A model generated the notes under the pieces. It was not told where the DNA came from, made no database searches, and saw only the letters and a program-made list of their open reading frames with translations. DNA of 64,000 nt from Nocardioides flavescens (lineage in GTDB: Bacteria > Actinomycetota > Actinomycetes > Propionibacteriales > Nocardioidaceae), in NCBI RefSeq assembly GCF_009823805.1, contig NZ_WUEK01000008.1, forward strand, positions 1-64,000. Reading direction: 5' to 3'. Shown in pieces: positions 63,031 to 64,000 of this stretch. Position numbers and translations under genes: made by a program. Each line of letters opens with the position of its first letter. The stretch's first letter is position 1.

Positions 63031-64000
63031 GTGAGGTTCAAGAACGCTGGGCTGTGCCTGGCACTCGTGGCGGGACTCGGTGCCACCAGCGCCGCAGTCG
63101 TGCCGGCGGAGGCGGTCAGTGCGGCCGACCACGCCATCAAGGCCAAGAAGGCCAAGACCAAGACCGACCCGGCCGTGAAGTCGGACGCGCTGCCCAACCC
63201 GCTCGCCGACAAGCAGGCGGAGATGCGGCAGGACGCGGTCGCCGACGTCATCAGCGGTGACAAGGCGGCGCGCAAGATCGCCGGCGCCGAGGTCGTCAAG
63301 GTCGGCAAGAAGCCCGGCCCGAACGGCCAGGGCGAGGTCGACCAGTACGTCCCGCTCGCCAACGAGAAGACCGACCGGGTCTTCACTCTGCTCGTGGAGT
63401 TCGGCAACCAGCGTCACCCGAACTTCCCCGACCAGGACACCGTCCCGGGGACGCCGGGCCCGTCGCGGTTCAACGGCCCGCTCTTCAACGAGATCCCCAA
63501 GCCCGCCGCGGACGACAACTCGACCGGCTGGCAGCCGAACTACAACAAGGCCTACTACAACAAGCTGTACTTCGGCACCGGCAGCAACGTCGAGTCGCTG
63601 AAGACCTACTACGAGAAGCAGTCCTCGGGCCGCTACTCCATCTCGGGCTCGGTCACCGACATCGTCAAGGTGCCCTACAACGAGGCGCGCTACGGCCGCT
63701 CGCTGAACGGCATCGTCGACGGTCGCCCGTGCACCGTGACCTCGAGTGCCTGCGCCAACGTGTGGGCCCTCATCACCGACGGCATGAACGCCTGGAACGC
63801 CAAGCAGAAGGCCGCCGGTCGCACCGACGCCCAGATCGCCGCGGACCTCGCGACCTACGACAAGCTGGACCGCTACGACTTCGACGGTGACGGCGACTTC
63901 AACGAGCCCGACGGCTACATCGACCGCTTCCAGATCGTCCACGCGGGCGGCGACGAGGCCGACGGCGACCCGTACCAGGGCGAGGACGCCATCTGGAGCC
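63031..64000 (+). CDS. Immune inhibitor A-like M6 metalloprotease, 3' end missing
   Basis: The first 323 residues are visible. A signal peptide covers about residues 1-33 (LCLALVAGLGATSAAVVPAEA). A Lys-rich propeptide follows, then TLLVEFGNQRHPNFPDQDTVPG, TYYEKQSSGRYSISGSV and DRYDFDGDGDFNEPDGYID, which match immune inhibitor A proteases of family M6. The HExxH zinc motif lies beyond the window edge, so activity cannot be checked. GTG 63031 has AAAGGAACC about ten bases upstream. It is a secreted protease, probably for external protein. Confidence 0.88.
   Translation, partial: MRFKNAGLCLALVAGLGATSAAVVPAEAVSAADHAIKAKKAKTKTDPAVKSDALPNPLADKQAEMRQDAVADVISGDKAARKIAGAEVVKVGKKPGPNGQGEVDQYVPLANEKTDRVFTLLVEFGNQRHPNFPDQDTVPGTPGPSRFNGPLFNEIPKPAADDNSTGWQPNYNKAYYNKLYFGTGSNVESLKTYYEKQSSGRYSISGSVTDIVKVPYNEARYGRSLNGIVDGRPCTVTSSACANVWALITDGMNAWNAKQKAAGRTDAQIAADLATYDKLDRYDFDGDGDFNEPDGYIDRFQIVHAGGDEADGDPYQGEDAIWS

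Overview
The window is a high-GC actinobacterial chromosome segment. Most genes overlap by GTGA or ATGA, GTG starts are common, and a GlnR-type operator precedes glnA. The order DUF4191, lipA, lipB, a TIGR01777 epimerase, sucB, lpd, pepA, gcvT is typical of actinobacteria. A Nocardioides-like member of Propionibacteriales fits best; this is inference from gene order and style, not a database result.

Layout. 1-6400: a cobalamin riboswitch ahead of a small unknown gene, a TetR/PPOX/epoxide hydrolase group, and a PhoU-like plus DUF4118 pair convergent with the potassium transporter kup. 6480-8440: a small acidic protein, an ECF sigma factor and its partner membrane protein. 8600-34100: an aromatic catabolic block. 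Its genes encode a CarAa-like Rieske oxygenase with reductase and ferredoxin, an MhpB-type extradiol dioxygenase, two C-C hydrolases, an MhpD-like hydratase, aldolase and acetaldehyde dehydrogenase. These account for ring hydroxylation, meta cleavage and conversion to pyruvate and acetyl-CoA. A CoA ligase, a fused double CoA-transferase and an enoyl-CoA hydratase suggest a side chain handled as a CoA ester. Two IclR regulators, an ABC importer, an MFS carrier and a flavin monooxygenase complete it. Three hydrolase-family proteins in this block lack or have altered catalytic residues (M20-like, alpha/beta-hydrolase-like, asparaginase-like). 34100-40900: a secreted protein, a large GH3 glycosidase divergent from a ROK regulator, and a second luciferase-like oxidoreductase. 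41000-44200: a lone PLD-helicase-DUF3427 protein, possibly defensive. 44300-64000: housekeeping genes for glutamine synthesis, lipoate, the 2-oxo acid dehydrogenase complex, aminopeptidase, glycine cleavage, thymidylate, folate and lysine, ending in a truncated M6 protease.

The most striking non-coding signal is a dispersed palindromic repeat of about 38-41 bp with conserved ends and a central stem whose sequence varies but stays self-complementary. About twenty copies lie at 56-172 and from 40979 to 62804, and essentially none inside the catabolic block, apart from one degenerate trace near 29750-29860. One locus has expanded into five exact 34-bp tandem units.

No tRNA, rRNA, insertion sequence, integrase or CRISPR array was seen.
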